Positions 49,901 through 60,400 are shown, counted from the first letter of the stretch. The stretch: DNA of 64,000 bases from Owenia fusiformis (GCA_903813345.2 CAIIXF020000005.1:15689375-15753374), one strand, 5' to 3'. The notes: generated by a model from the letters alone, not told the origin. Made by a program: numbers and translations.

Positions 49901-52900
49901 ATCAATGTCAAGGACGTTTGAGTTCACGAGATCCAAACGAGATATGCAAATTTTGAACTTTGACAACACATGACCACTTGATTACCTCGGCCTTCTTCAT
50001 GAATATTTCCGCTCTATTTACTATAAATGAAGAAAATTAATCGGGATAATGATAATAAATGACTAGATCTAATAAATTCCCGCACAAATGGAATTTATCA
50101 ACACGCTTCCGTCCGCTCCACGTGTTATTTGTTTACAAATAGACTGACGTCACTGGCTAAATCTCGTTTATCGTGAGAATTGGCATTGCCAAAATGGCTT
50201 GACCTAATCAATGGCTTCGCTACAAGAAGCGTCTGTACATTTTATGAATATCTTCAGTAAGAGGACAATATACGAAAAAATAATATTGTAAGTACTTTAT
50301 AAGGTAATCATTTTATCATTTAACAAACTTATTTGTAACATTTATACAACACCACATTTTACAATAGGTGACTTACAGTCTGAATATTTATTCAGACGAA
50401 GGATACAGTCTAAACCTACATTAAAGAATACAATGTAGGTCAAAAATAAGTTCAACTAGTCTGAACTCATTATCCTTCAACCAGCATCTATCAGCTTTCT
50501 CATAAGAGAATGCTAGCTAAGATGTGGACATGAAAAATAGTATCCACTGGAGGGAAAAATGAAATAACTGACCTTCATCTTGCATCTGAAGTGAACCTTA
50601 GGTAACCATAAATGATCGAGCAGAAGAGTGACTTATGAAGCTCTGTCTAAGTATCTTCTGTAACTGTAGGATTCTAGAGACTCCTGGACATCTTCAGTGA
50701 CTCAATAGTTGCCATGCAACATTGTTCACTATCTGTCCTAAAGGTCTGCTACTCTGCTTTCTAGGGATCTGTGACAGTCCATAGAAGAGACTTTTTCCTA
50801 TTCTAGTTCAAAATATTGAATGATTAGATTCTAATAACCTTCTTGGTAACCAATAAACATGCCTATATCTGCCAGCAATTTGCCTATTAAATAACAAACT
50901 TCTAGCAAACACAGTCACTAAGTTAGACTCATGAAAAAATAACCATCTTTCCAGTTCAGACGAGTACTATTTATGAAGGCATGCACATATATTGGTATAT
51001 ATAGGGGTGTAAGGTCTTGTATTTTGATATTTTTAGACTCGTTCATTTTTCCAAATTAGGGGTATAAGCATAAGTCATGGAATAGGTTGGATTGTATGTA
51101 ATCACACCCGGTGATCGTGAAAATGGGACGGAGGGGGGGAGCAGGCAATTTCTGCAAGAAAATTCAACAAATCTGAGAGATTTATTTTTTCAAGAAAAAG
51201 TTTACTATTGAATTGCTGAATTGATAGGCGCACGGTATGGTAAAATATGTTAGGTCTTCTGGGATTTTTTCTGAAACGATAGGCATCTAAGATATGAGAT
51301 CTATTAAAAAAGGCGCGAGGCAACCAACAGACACAAATCAACGTTTTAGCTATAAATCAAGCAACAATGGTCTACACGACCTGTATTAAATACTTGTAAG
51401 TGACGATATCATAACTAAATTAATGCCATTGCTGAATTTATAAAATAAGTTTCAATACGTAAAATAAAAAATAATCGAAAATAATTATGGGACGGAGGGG
51501 GGGAGCAATATGTATCATGTCTTAATACATATTGCTCCCCCCCTCCGTCCCAAAATTATTTTCGATTATTTTTTATTTCACCTATGGAAACTTATTTTAC
51601 AAAGTCAGCAATAACATTAATTTTGTGACGATAATGTCACTTACAAGTATTTATAACAGGTCATGTACACCATTGTTGCTTCATTTATAGCAACAACATT
51701 GACTTTTGCACGTTGGTGCGTTGCGCCTTTTGTAATAGATCTTATACCCTAAAAGAGTATCGGTTGAAAAAAAATCCTAGAATACCTAACATATTTTACA
51801 ATACCGTGAGCCTATTTATTTAGCAATTCAATAGTAAACTTCTTCTTTAAAAAATAAATCTTCCAGATTTGTTGAAATTTCTAGCAGAAATTGCCTGCTC
51901 CCCCCCTCCGTCCCAATTCTACGATCACCGGGTGTGGTAATAGACTTTATCTTTGTACGTTATATAAGTAAGACTACAATAACAAGCCAAAGTAGATTAA
52001 ACTTTCTATGAAGACTTTAACAAATCTATTTTTGTTACCACAGAAAATATTGCCCTGAATAAGCCAACAAGCCAATCATCTACCTATATAACTGGACATG
52101 CTTCGGCAGAATCTTACAAAGCAGTGGATGGCTCAGATGACAGGGACTGGTACCATGGTTCATGTACGCACACCCAGAATGATGTGAATGCCTGGTGGAT
52201 GGTAGACCTGGAGGGAGAATACTTAGTGCAATCTGTCAGACTTGTCAACAATATGAACACTGTTCCAGGTAATGACATAAATGACATATTGAGATTTTTA
52301 GTATACAGTAAAACCTGTCTTAGTGAACACCTCTCTCTAGTGAACACCTGTCCCTAGTGGACACCCTTCCTACGCACATAGTCCACTGACTTCTGTATAA
52401 ATTACCCTCTCTCTAGTGAACACCTACCTACAGTGAACGTTTTTTCTTGGCAAAAAAATGTTCACTATACACAAGTTTTACTGTACTAATAAATGTACGC
52501 ATATAAATGTAAAAAGAGATTCACTGAGAGCCAGTAGTCTACAGGATGGGTGCACTAAAAATACAGTGTTTTAAATTTTGCAAGAACTTAAGATTATACA
52601 TTTGTTTCCAACATAGCATAACTATAACTTCAGTAGTATTTTTATGGTTAGAAGGGATGTGAATGCAAGTAACTAGGTGAAATTGTGTATTTATGGTCAG
52701 GAATATGAGCTTAAGGGCTTCAATCAAAAAGTACTGAAAAACAGACTAGACCTCTTTGTAAGGTGAAGGTATTATAGTTTCATTTACGCTATAAAGATTT
52801 TTTACTCTTATTTGTTGCAGCACGCTTGGCCAATTTCAAGATAGAAGTTAGTAAAGACAAAATAACCTGGGAACTTTGTGCACATCATGGATCAACACTT

Positions 52901-55900
52901 AACAGTGTAAACATGGACTGGCAACTCTTTGACTGCCCCGCTCTTATGATTGGCCGCTATGTCAGGGTGCAGCTACAAGGGACAAACTATCTCATACTTT
53001 GTGAGGTTGAAGTAAATGGAAGAAGATCTATTACAAATTAGTTTGAAGTCAAAACTAACAAGGCATTAACATGACAAAATGTCACCACCTAAAACAATTT
53101 GGTCAATTTAAAGCAAGTTGGAAAATACCTTTTGACCTTAAGAAGGTTTGATTTGAACTTCTTAGAACATGTAGATGATTTTGAAAAAAAAAATTCGTCA
53201 ATTTGAAGCAAGTTGAAAAAATACCTCTTTGACTTTTTTTGACATTGAGAAGGTCATTGAAGGTCAAATGTAAAGTAAGATTTGAACTTCTGAGAACATG
53301 TAGATGATTTTGAAAAAAAAATTAAGTAAATTTGAAGCAAGTTGAAAAAAGACCTTTTTGACCTTGAAAAGGTCATTGAAGGTCAAATGTCAAATCTAAA
53401 GTCAGATTTGAACTTCTGAGAACTTGTAAAGTCAAATTTGAACTTCTGAAAAGATGAAGATGATTTTGAAAAAAAAATTTGGTCAATTTGAAGCAAGTTG
53501 AAAACAGACCTTTTTGACCTTTTTTGACCTTGAGAAGGTCATTAAAGGTCAAATGTCAAATCTAAAGTCAGATTTGAATTTCTGAGAACATGTAGATGAT
53601 TTTGAAAAAAAAAATTAGTCAATTTGAAGCAAGTTGAAAAAAGACCTTTTTGACCTTGAGAAGGTCATTGAAGATCAAATGTCAAATCTAAAGTCAAATC
53701 TAAAGTCATATTTGAATTTCTGAGAACATGTAGATGATTTTGAAAAAAAAATTTAGTCAATTTGAAACAGGATGAAAAAATACCTTTTTGACCTTTTTTG
53801 ACATTGAGAAGGTCATTGAAGGTCAAATGTCAAATCTAAAATCAGATTTGAATTTCTGAGAACATGTAGATGATTTTGAAAAAAAAATTTAGTCAATTTG
53901 AAGCAAGTTGAAAAAAGACCTTTTTGACCTTTTTTTGACTTTGAGAAGGTCATTGAAGGTCAAATGTCAAATCTTAAGTCAAATCTAAAGTCAGATTTGA
54001 ATTCCTGAGAACACGTAGATAATTTTGAAAAAAATTTTTAGTCAATTTGAAGCAAGTTGAAACAGACCTTTTTGACCTTTTTTGACCTTGAGAAGGTCAT
54101 TGAAGGTCAAATGTCAAATCTTAAGTCAGATTTGAATTTCTGAGAACACGTAGATGATTTTGAAAAAAAAATTTAGTCAATTTGAAGCAAGTTGAAAACA
54201 GACCTTTTTGACCTTTTTTGACCTTGAGAAGGTCATTGAAGGTCAAATGTCAAATCTAAAGTCAGATTTGAAGGTCAAATCTAAAGTCAAATCTAAAGTC
54301 AGATTTGAATTTCTGAGAACATGTAGATGATTTTGAAAAAAAATTTAGTCAATGTGAAGCAAGTTGAAAAAAGACCTTTTTGACCTTGAGAAGGTCATTG
54401 AAGGTCAAATGTCAAATCTAAAGTCAGATTTGAACTTCTGAGAACATGTAGATGATTTAGAAAAAAATTGAAGTCAGTCTAAACAGTATTTGTTAAGTTA
54501 TAGGAAGTTGTAAGAAATTGTTACAGACGCCAACCGCCGGACGCCAACCTCCAACCTCCAACCGCCGGACGCCAACCGCCGTCGCAAAAAAACGGAGACC
54601 ATAACAATATGTCACCACTTTTGGTGGTGACATAAAAACGTTTAAACATATGGTTATTTGAAAATGAGACATTGTCCTTGATATGTGAAATACTGGTTGT
54701 CAGTAAAGCCTCTTTACACTTATAATACAAAGATGTCTAGTCTGTGTAAAGAGTAAAAAAACTTTATGGACATTTTGTGTGGATGGTTTTGCTATATTTA
54801 GATGCAAAAATTGAAGATTTTTTTAGTTTTTAATGTAACATTCTAGAAGGGGTGTTGAATTAGCTTGTATTACAGAGAATTCAGTGAGGGGAGAGCACGG
54901 AATATATTTAGCTGAAAAACATTTATATGACAACAACAGCTTTATCACATATCTAATTTGTTAAATGTTCATACTTGACTAATGCCTAGGTCACATTTGC
55001 TCTGATTCATCAGCCGGCGCCTGGCCAATTGAGTATCCTGTTCACAATTGTATTCAGTTTTGAACAGAATACTCAATCGGTCGTGCATCGCCGATGAATC
55101 GGAGCAAATGTGACCCAGCCATAAGGAGCATTATATTATTTGAATGTTGTGTTGTATTGTGTTTAGTTGTGTCTAATAGATAAAACTGTGGACTTATTTA
55201 TTAACTACATACATTTTGGAATAGTCAATCACAATTGTTACACCAGTCATATGTCTTTTAAATAAATAAAATGAAAAAAAAAATTATCATTTTTACATAT
55301 TAAATTATACCATGGTCTTTCATAATTAGATTGCAATTTATTAGACTTCAGATTAGAAATCTGGACTCTATTGTTTTTGTTAATTTTCTTATCATTGCTT
55401 CTTATACTTATAACATCTTGTAATTGGAAAAAATGAATGGAAGGGGAGATTTCTGCTAAAAAATTCAACAAAGTCTGATGATGGGAAATTAGGTCAACTT
55501 TTTATCAAGGTCAAAGGTAGAGATCTAGGTCAAGTTTTGAGTTTTCACTATTTCACTATTTTTCTCTTTTGTCCTTCATTATATTTTTTTATTCCTTATT
55601 TTGTTCCTAGTAAACAAATGAAAGGCAAATTGTTTTTTATTACTCTTCCCCTTTACAAATTATTGGTGTCTAAAGCCTAGGTTAGTGTAATATCATAATG
55701 TCAGGAGATTTTCTTGGAATTCTGAATCTAAAATTACATGCAAGGGTAGGGCAGCTGTATTGTAGTAGCAACTTATTATCAAGGGTCATTAGATGATGGA
55801 ACTTACCAAAGGCCAGCAAGTGCAGATTTGATTCCCATGGCATGTGAGAGTCTCAGTCCATCTTTCAAATAGTCGACAACAGTCTTATACCTCCAAAGTC

Positions 55901-57169
55901 GTATGCCCCCTACCTATAACAGTTAGATAATTCTCTTTATTGCTAATATGATAAATGATAAATCACCTAGGAAATTAACCAAACCTGTCTGGCCCAGTTA
56001 TCTACTCCTGACGTCGTAGATCTACGACAATTCAGAATCGGGAGTAGATTACTGGGCCAGACGGGTTTGGTTACTAGGAAATACGCTCCATGCATTAATT
56101 ACTTGATGGGCACTATGAGATGCATTCAGTGTTAGATTTGGGGTTATTTGATGTGTTTTTTCATTGGAACATGCAAATAATAAGAAGGCCTCAAAATTCT
56201 AAAGTCTGACAGAAAATGGTAATCACTACCGTTTAATTATATGAGGGGGTATCTATCAAGGTCACAAATTATATATTTAAGATAAATAGACCAAAGAGCA
56301 GGGGTAATATTGTCGAATACACCCCGAAAGCTCGAAAGCTTTTGTGCCTAGCCCTAAGGGGTGTATTCGATGATATTACCCCTGCTCTGAGGTCTATATT
56401 ACGATTGGAACATGAAAACTCATCTGAATGTTTCGAATATTCATAATGGTCCGCCATTACTACGACCCGCAGTTATGACCTCACACATTACACTTATTAC
56501 CAGGGGTATTCTTCGCGAATATACCCCGGGTGAAATGTTGACTTTTGTTTACAGTTTATAGAAGGCGTGAATACAGTCATGTTCGAATATACTTTGGATG
56601 ACCCTCTTTAAAAATCATTGACAAAGAGTCATTCAAAAACATACCGCTTGACCCCTTGTTGTGTTCCATAGAAATGCACTTAGAAGACATCCTGACCGCA
56701 TTCCAACTTGGAAGAAAATACCTTCATGATCCTTAAAGGCTTCATTTGATTCTTCGTTCATGTAATCAGCCAATTCTTGTAGTTCTCTATGTGAAGCTTT
56801 CGCCTTTTTGCTTTGACGATCATAAATAATGTGACATCTCTTTATTTTACACTTTTGCAAATATGTCACAAACTCAGAGGGTGATTTTTCCAATAATGTT
56901 GCGCATTCTAAGTTGTCTTTTGACTCCGAGGTAAAACAGCGCACTTGTCGATAATATCCATCCACTGATAATTTGCTTTGATTCAAAACATGACAATTCA
57001 ACTGTGCAACATTGTTCAATTTCTTGTTCAAGTTGTTTACATTTTTGAAATTTCGGATGGAACAATTAAAACACAATGGAACAGTCAAATATTGTTGTTT
57101 TCGTTGTATGCTATGTTTGCCTAAATAGTTCAATACTTGTGGTGGTTTATGCAACCGGGATAAGGCCAT
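37912..57169 (-). CDS. Glu/Leu/Phe/Val dehydrogenase, leucine-dehydrogenase type, probably mitochondrial, 10 exons
   Basis: NAD(P)-dependent oxidative deamination of a branched-chain or aromatic amino acid is the family reaction. Exons in transcript order: 56645-57169, 55807-55913, 42621-42742, 41901-42026, 41037-41129, 40197-40303, 39873-39968, 39414-39557, 38936-39025, 37912-38154; 550 aa. Exon 1 is a 175-aa extension that begins MALSRLHKPPQVLNYLGKH: basic, with no early acid, like a mitochondrial presequence. The core shows TTRGQAVGGIRLW, two lysines 12 residues apart (K204 in MGIK, K216 in GGGK) as in Bacillus leucine dehydrogenase, a likely catalytic Asp (D255 in PGDGAG), TAYGV-like TAYGVV, the NAD motif GTGNVA (320-325), VTDCN, and CGAANNQLG. 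The tail (about 80 residues) is longer than in bacterial enzymes. Substrate cannot be told from sequence. The 13-kb intron 2 contains another gene. Confidence 0.9.
38478..38903. mobile_element. Element R2, copy with intact inverted ends, in dehydrogenase intron 9
   Basis: Ends CAGATGCGAGTAG and CTATTCGCATCTAG. See the related copy in the USP intron at 24584-24916. The right end abuts the donor region of dehydrogenase exon 9 (38936). Confidence 0.75.
42743..44120. other. Dehydrogenase intron 2, portion 5' of the lectin gene
   Basis: AT-rich, non-coding. A poly-T/poly-G run at 42941-42962. No exon or structured repeat recognised apart from that. Confidence 0.5.
44127..44134 (+). promoter_or_regulatory. 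TATA box of the lectin gene
   Basis: TATAAAAG lies 52 bp upstream of the lectin ATG, a spacing that would give a 5' UTR of about 20-25 bases. It is the only well-placed TATA box I see at a gene start in this window, fitting an inducible secreted protein. Confidence 0.6.
44179..53041 (+). CDS. Secreted fucolectin-like (F-type) lectin, 3 exons, nested in dehydrogenase intron 2
   Basis: Exons 44179-44287, 52044-52268, 52821-53041 join to 184 aa. Residues 1-21 form a signal peptide (MKSAIFLFAVLVIV core). Then a short linker and one F5/8-type C-like fucolectin domain: NIALNKPTSQSSTY, AVDG, SCTHT, AWWMVDL, then ARLANFKIEVS, a Cys-rich second half and LCEVEVNG. Exon 1 ends ACAG followed by GCAAGT, so intron 1 appears to be a GC-AG intron; phase 1 joins correctly to AAAATATT. 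In eel agglutinin the fucose site follows H-x24-R-x-D-x4-R/K. Here the His of CTHT and the last Arg are at matching spacing, but the Arg and Asp positions are Asn, so sugar preference may differ. An extra small exon inside the 7.7-kb intron 1 cannot be excluded. Confidence 0.85.
44664..44960. repeat. Perfect 61-bp inverted repeat in lectin intron 1
   Basis: 44664-44724 and 44900-44960 are exact reverse complements, with TTGTGAAATTTTACAAAAG at the outer side and TTCCATGAC at the inner. It overlaps the left end of the 6.4-kb element. Confidence 0.85.
44710..51102. mobile_element. 6.4-kb non-coding element bounded by 125-bp inverted repeats
   Basis: 44710-44834 and 50964-51088 are reverse complements with about one mismatch seen. 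A second pair, 44958-44993 and 51067-51102, is a perfect 36-bp inverted repeat starting ATTACATACAATCC. The interior has no frame over about 90 codons and no recognisable transposase, so it is non-autonomous or decayed. About 45110-45900 holds four to five tandem units of roughly 170 bp (GGAGACTGCATGATGTCCTA, AGCAGGCAAGTTTGATGAAC). It occupies most of lectin intron 1. The near-identity of the ends suggests recent movement or gene conversion. Confidence 0.75.
51098..51941. mobile_element. 834-bp giant palindrome (foldback element) with 5-bp target duplication
   Basis: Element 51103-51936 is one inverted repeat with arms of about 405 bp meeting near 51519; ends CACACCCGGTGATCGT. GTAAT flanks both sides (51098-51102, 51937-51941). 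The 19-bp motif GGGACGGAGGGGGGGAGCA bounds each arm on both sides (51125, 51489, and complements at 51533 and 51896). It inserted at the right edge of the 6.4-kb element. No coding frame. Confidence 0.9.
52304..52486. mobile_element. MITE, TACAGTAAAAC family, in lectin intron 2
   Basis: Ends TACAGTAAAACCTG and CAAGTTTTACTGTA; repeated AGTGAACACCT inside. It starts 36 bp after the exon 2 donor. Confidence 0.8.
53059..54640. repeat. AGGTCA-rich satellite embedded in a copy of repeat family R1
   Basis: R1 blocks (CAAGGCATTAACATG, TGTCACCACC) open at 53059 and its other end (CAGACGCCAAC, GGAGACCATAAC, TGTCACCAC) closes at about 54520-54640. Between lie about nine units of 130-180 bp containing GAGAACATGTAGATGATTTT, TTTGAAGCAAGTTGAAAA and AGGTCATTGAAGGTCA. 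Located directly downstream of the lectin stop codon. No coding potential. Confidence 0.85.
54982..55122. mobile_element. MITE R3, copy 2
   Basis: Same TIRs as 34866-35005 (ATGCCTAGGTCACATTTGCTC-type). The inner arms GAGTATCCTGTTC and GAACAGAATACTC also pair. Confidence 0.8.
55979..56070. repeat. Hairpin just upstream of dehydrogenase exon 2
   Basis: CCAAACCTGTCTGGCCCAG and ATCTACTCC face GGAGTAGAT and CTGGGCCAGACGGGTTTGG; the loop holds GTAGATCTAC. Confidence 0.8.
56287..56397. repeat. Hairpin element in dehydrogenase intron 1
   Basis: ATAGACC, AGAGCAGGGGTAATAT and GTCGAATACACCCC face their complements ending GGTCTAT. Related sequence (ATAGACCTCAGAGCAGG) is at about 14225 in the carrier intron, so it is dispersed. 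Confidence 0.75.
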
Positions 57170-57443
57170 AATATGTAAAAACAGTGAAGAAATATTTTGT
57201 TTAGATATTTCCGGAAATGCCTAATTACCAACTACTTGTGGTACTTTCACATAGAAAATAATTTGACGATATTCACATTAATATTTAAATATATATAAAC
57301 AAAAGCAATAATATAACAATAGGATTTCTCCAAATATTTAGTTGTGTTGTTTGATCCAATGGAAAACATAAATAAAGCTAAATATTTAAGCGTATTAATA
57401 TCATATAGTTCCCATAAAATGACGTCATTGGGGAATCCCAAAC
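57170..57443. promoter_or_regulatory. Shared divergent promoter region, dehydrogenase / IRAK-like kinase
   Basis: Only 274 bp separate the two start codons, which point away from each other. A palindromic TTCCGGAA (57209-57216) could bind ETS-type (GGAA) or STAT-type factors; this is a motif guess. CpG density is low and no TATA box is convincing. Confidence 0.5.
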
Positions 57444-60400
57444 ATGGCTTCTGGAGGAAAAAGTCAGAAAATTCATGTCCATGAGATTCCTTATGATATA
57501 CGGTTTGAGTTATGTAGAATCCTTGATCCAAATAACAATTGGAAGAAAATAGGTAAGTACGTTTCCAATTGATTTCATTCAATAACATTTTATTGTGTTA
57601 TAATGGTCAATTTCAGGTTTCAATTCAGTTCCCAGAATCAGAATTAATTCCTGTCAAATTACAACATTCAGACAAGGAAGTAAATAAAAATTATTTCCCT
57701 ACCTTGCAATTGGCCATTGAATGAGGAAGTAGAAATGTATTGAGAGGTACCAACTCAAACAAGTTGTATGGTGTACCTGGGTATTTGCGGAACTTACCTG
57801 TTATTACATGAATTATGAATGAGATCCATGTCCTGAGTGCCCTACCATACATCGCACATGTGCGCAATCATACAATTAGAAATTTGAAATGAATAAGGGA
57901 TGGAATTAAAGGACATGAGACAGAGCATACACGAAATGGATAATAGGCCTGTATTTCATTTGTTTAAAACACCGAAACTATATTTTGAATTGTGTCAGTT
58001 GTTAAATGTCAACAACAATTGGAAAAAGATAGGTTTGTATATATCCATTTTATTGTAAAATTTATATAGTAGAATAAGTGCATGCTCTTGTATGCCCCAT
58101 ATGCTTTACAAAACTGTCATGCATAAACTTATTCATGAATGTTTACATCTTACTCGAGTCTCAAGATATAGTGGCCTTAGAAGAAGGTAATTCACATCTA
58201 TTAGAATAATATAAACTGAAATATCTGTGCAAACTGCAAATGTGCTATACATGTAATTAAGATTACCCTGATACTGATTAAATTAGTACTTTATTACTTA
58301 AGGCGACGCTATATTAAATAAAAAGTACAAAAAATGACTGTCATATTTTTTTGATAAAGACACATGTTTTTAAAATCTGTTTACCTTGTATATGAATTGT
58401 GTATCTTGACTAATGAAACATGTCAAAGTTAACATCACACATAAACGCATTTTTCCAAACTATGAATTGGAGGTGCATGGATCCCCAAAGCTTACTCGAG
58501 TCTCTAGCTTACAGCTAGACGAAACTTCATTGATTTCGTATGTACTGTGCTACACGCACCTACACGCACATAGAACTCATTTTTAATAAATTTTATAAAT
58601 ATTTTTAAGAATATTAATCATATTTAGGATGAAGCGTTGCTTGTATGGATTTAGATATTTCAAAATTTCATTTCGGAGTTTGACACATGGTGAAATTTTC
58701 TCGCTGTAGCTAAAAATGGCTTCCGGTTCTGGACGTGAATAACATTTGAAATTATTCTCGCTTAAAGAAATCAAATATAACAATAGATTCAGACGGGGAT
58801 GTGAGCTGATGTTCTTCAAATCTATACATAAAGGTATATTTCATATTATTATGCCATATTTACTGTGCGTGTGACACAATGATTTACAATATTTATAATA
58901 CTAAGGCAGCTCAATCTTCCTCCTCAAAGCCGGAATATAGAGAAGGCTTTGGACCAAAGTAACCCAAAGCTAGCATGAAGACTGCGAAGTGAGGCTAATT
59001 TTTGAAAGTTTCAAGGAGTAGCCTTGCAACAGTCACACATTTGCAAGAGTCTAAAATTTCCACAAATCATCTTACCTTTCCCAGGAACAACGAAGGAGCA
59101 TGAAAATGTGCACTTCTTGCATTGTTAGAGTATAATAAAGCTCAAACCATTGTAAATTCTAAATATTTCATGTCCACATTTTGTTTGCCGGAACTACTTC
59201 TAGACTTCCTGATTAATCCTCATGCAAGTTTTGTGACTACACCAAGTGGCATGGATTATCACTTGTATGTTTTATCTATTACAGTGTAATTATCATGATA
59301 GATACATGATAGAGGCTTTATGAATGATAAACAATGGAAACATGAATGAAGATAACTCTGGACTAAAAAATAGTTCCAGGAAACAAAATGGTGGACATGA
59401 AATATTTAGAATTCACAATGGTTTGAGCTTTATTATACTCTAACAATGCAAGAAGTACACATTTTCGTGCTCCTTCGTTGTTCCTTGGTAAGGTAAGACT
59501 ATATCTGGAAATTTTGAATTCTTGCAAATGTGTGACTGTTGCAAGGCTACAGCTCCTTGAAACTTTCAAAAAATAGCCTCACTTCGCACTCTTCATGCTA
59601 GCTTTTGGGAGCCATACACCTCCAATTCATAGTTATGAAAAATGCGTTTAAATGTGAGGTTTTCTTTTATGTGTCAATTTAGTCAGGAAATGCATTCACA
59701 TACAAGGAAAACAGTATACAAAATCTTCTGACTTTATCAAAAAAATATGGCTCCCATGTTTTTGTACTTTTGATTAACTTACTTTATCACAGTATTACTA
59801 TTGATTTATCATTTACAAGTACATGTGTTCAAATTGATTCAGATTATTGTTCAATCAAGTCATTTAAATTCTAAAAAGCAGGAATTTTTGTTTTAAAGCT
59901 CTAATATGATTTTAAGACACTGACTGACTGATACAATAGGCAGTAGAGTATGTGCAGGTAGGGTGTTTACTAGAGACGGGTGTTCACTTGAGAGAGGTTT
60001 TCACCAGACAGGTTTTAAAGTATATGCACAATTTTTGATTCCAGCTGGAAAAGCAGGCTTTTCAAATGATGACATTGCAGTATTTGCACTTGCGATTCAG
60101 CGTCCTGGATCCTCCCCATCTGACGAGTTTCTCACTAACTGGGGACATCGTCTTCCAACTATCTCACATTTCTTTAATATACTTGTTGACCTCCACCTTC
60201 TGCGGGAGGCTAGTCTCCTAAAACATCTAGGTAGGTATATAATTTTGTTTGTTGACCCATGACAAAATGAGAGAACATAAAGCAAAACGGGCAATATCAT
60301 CAATAGAGAAAACCTCCCAATAACAGCACTGAGAAAAGCAACAACATATTTTTCTGAGTGCTCATCGTTCAGGATTTTCTTAACTATACAAAGAATTTTA

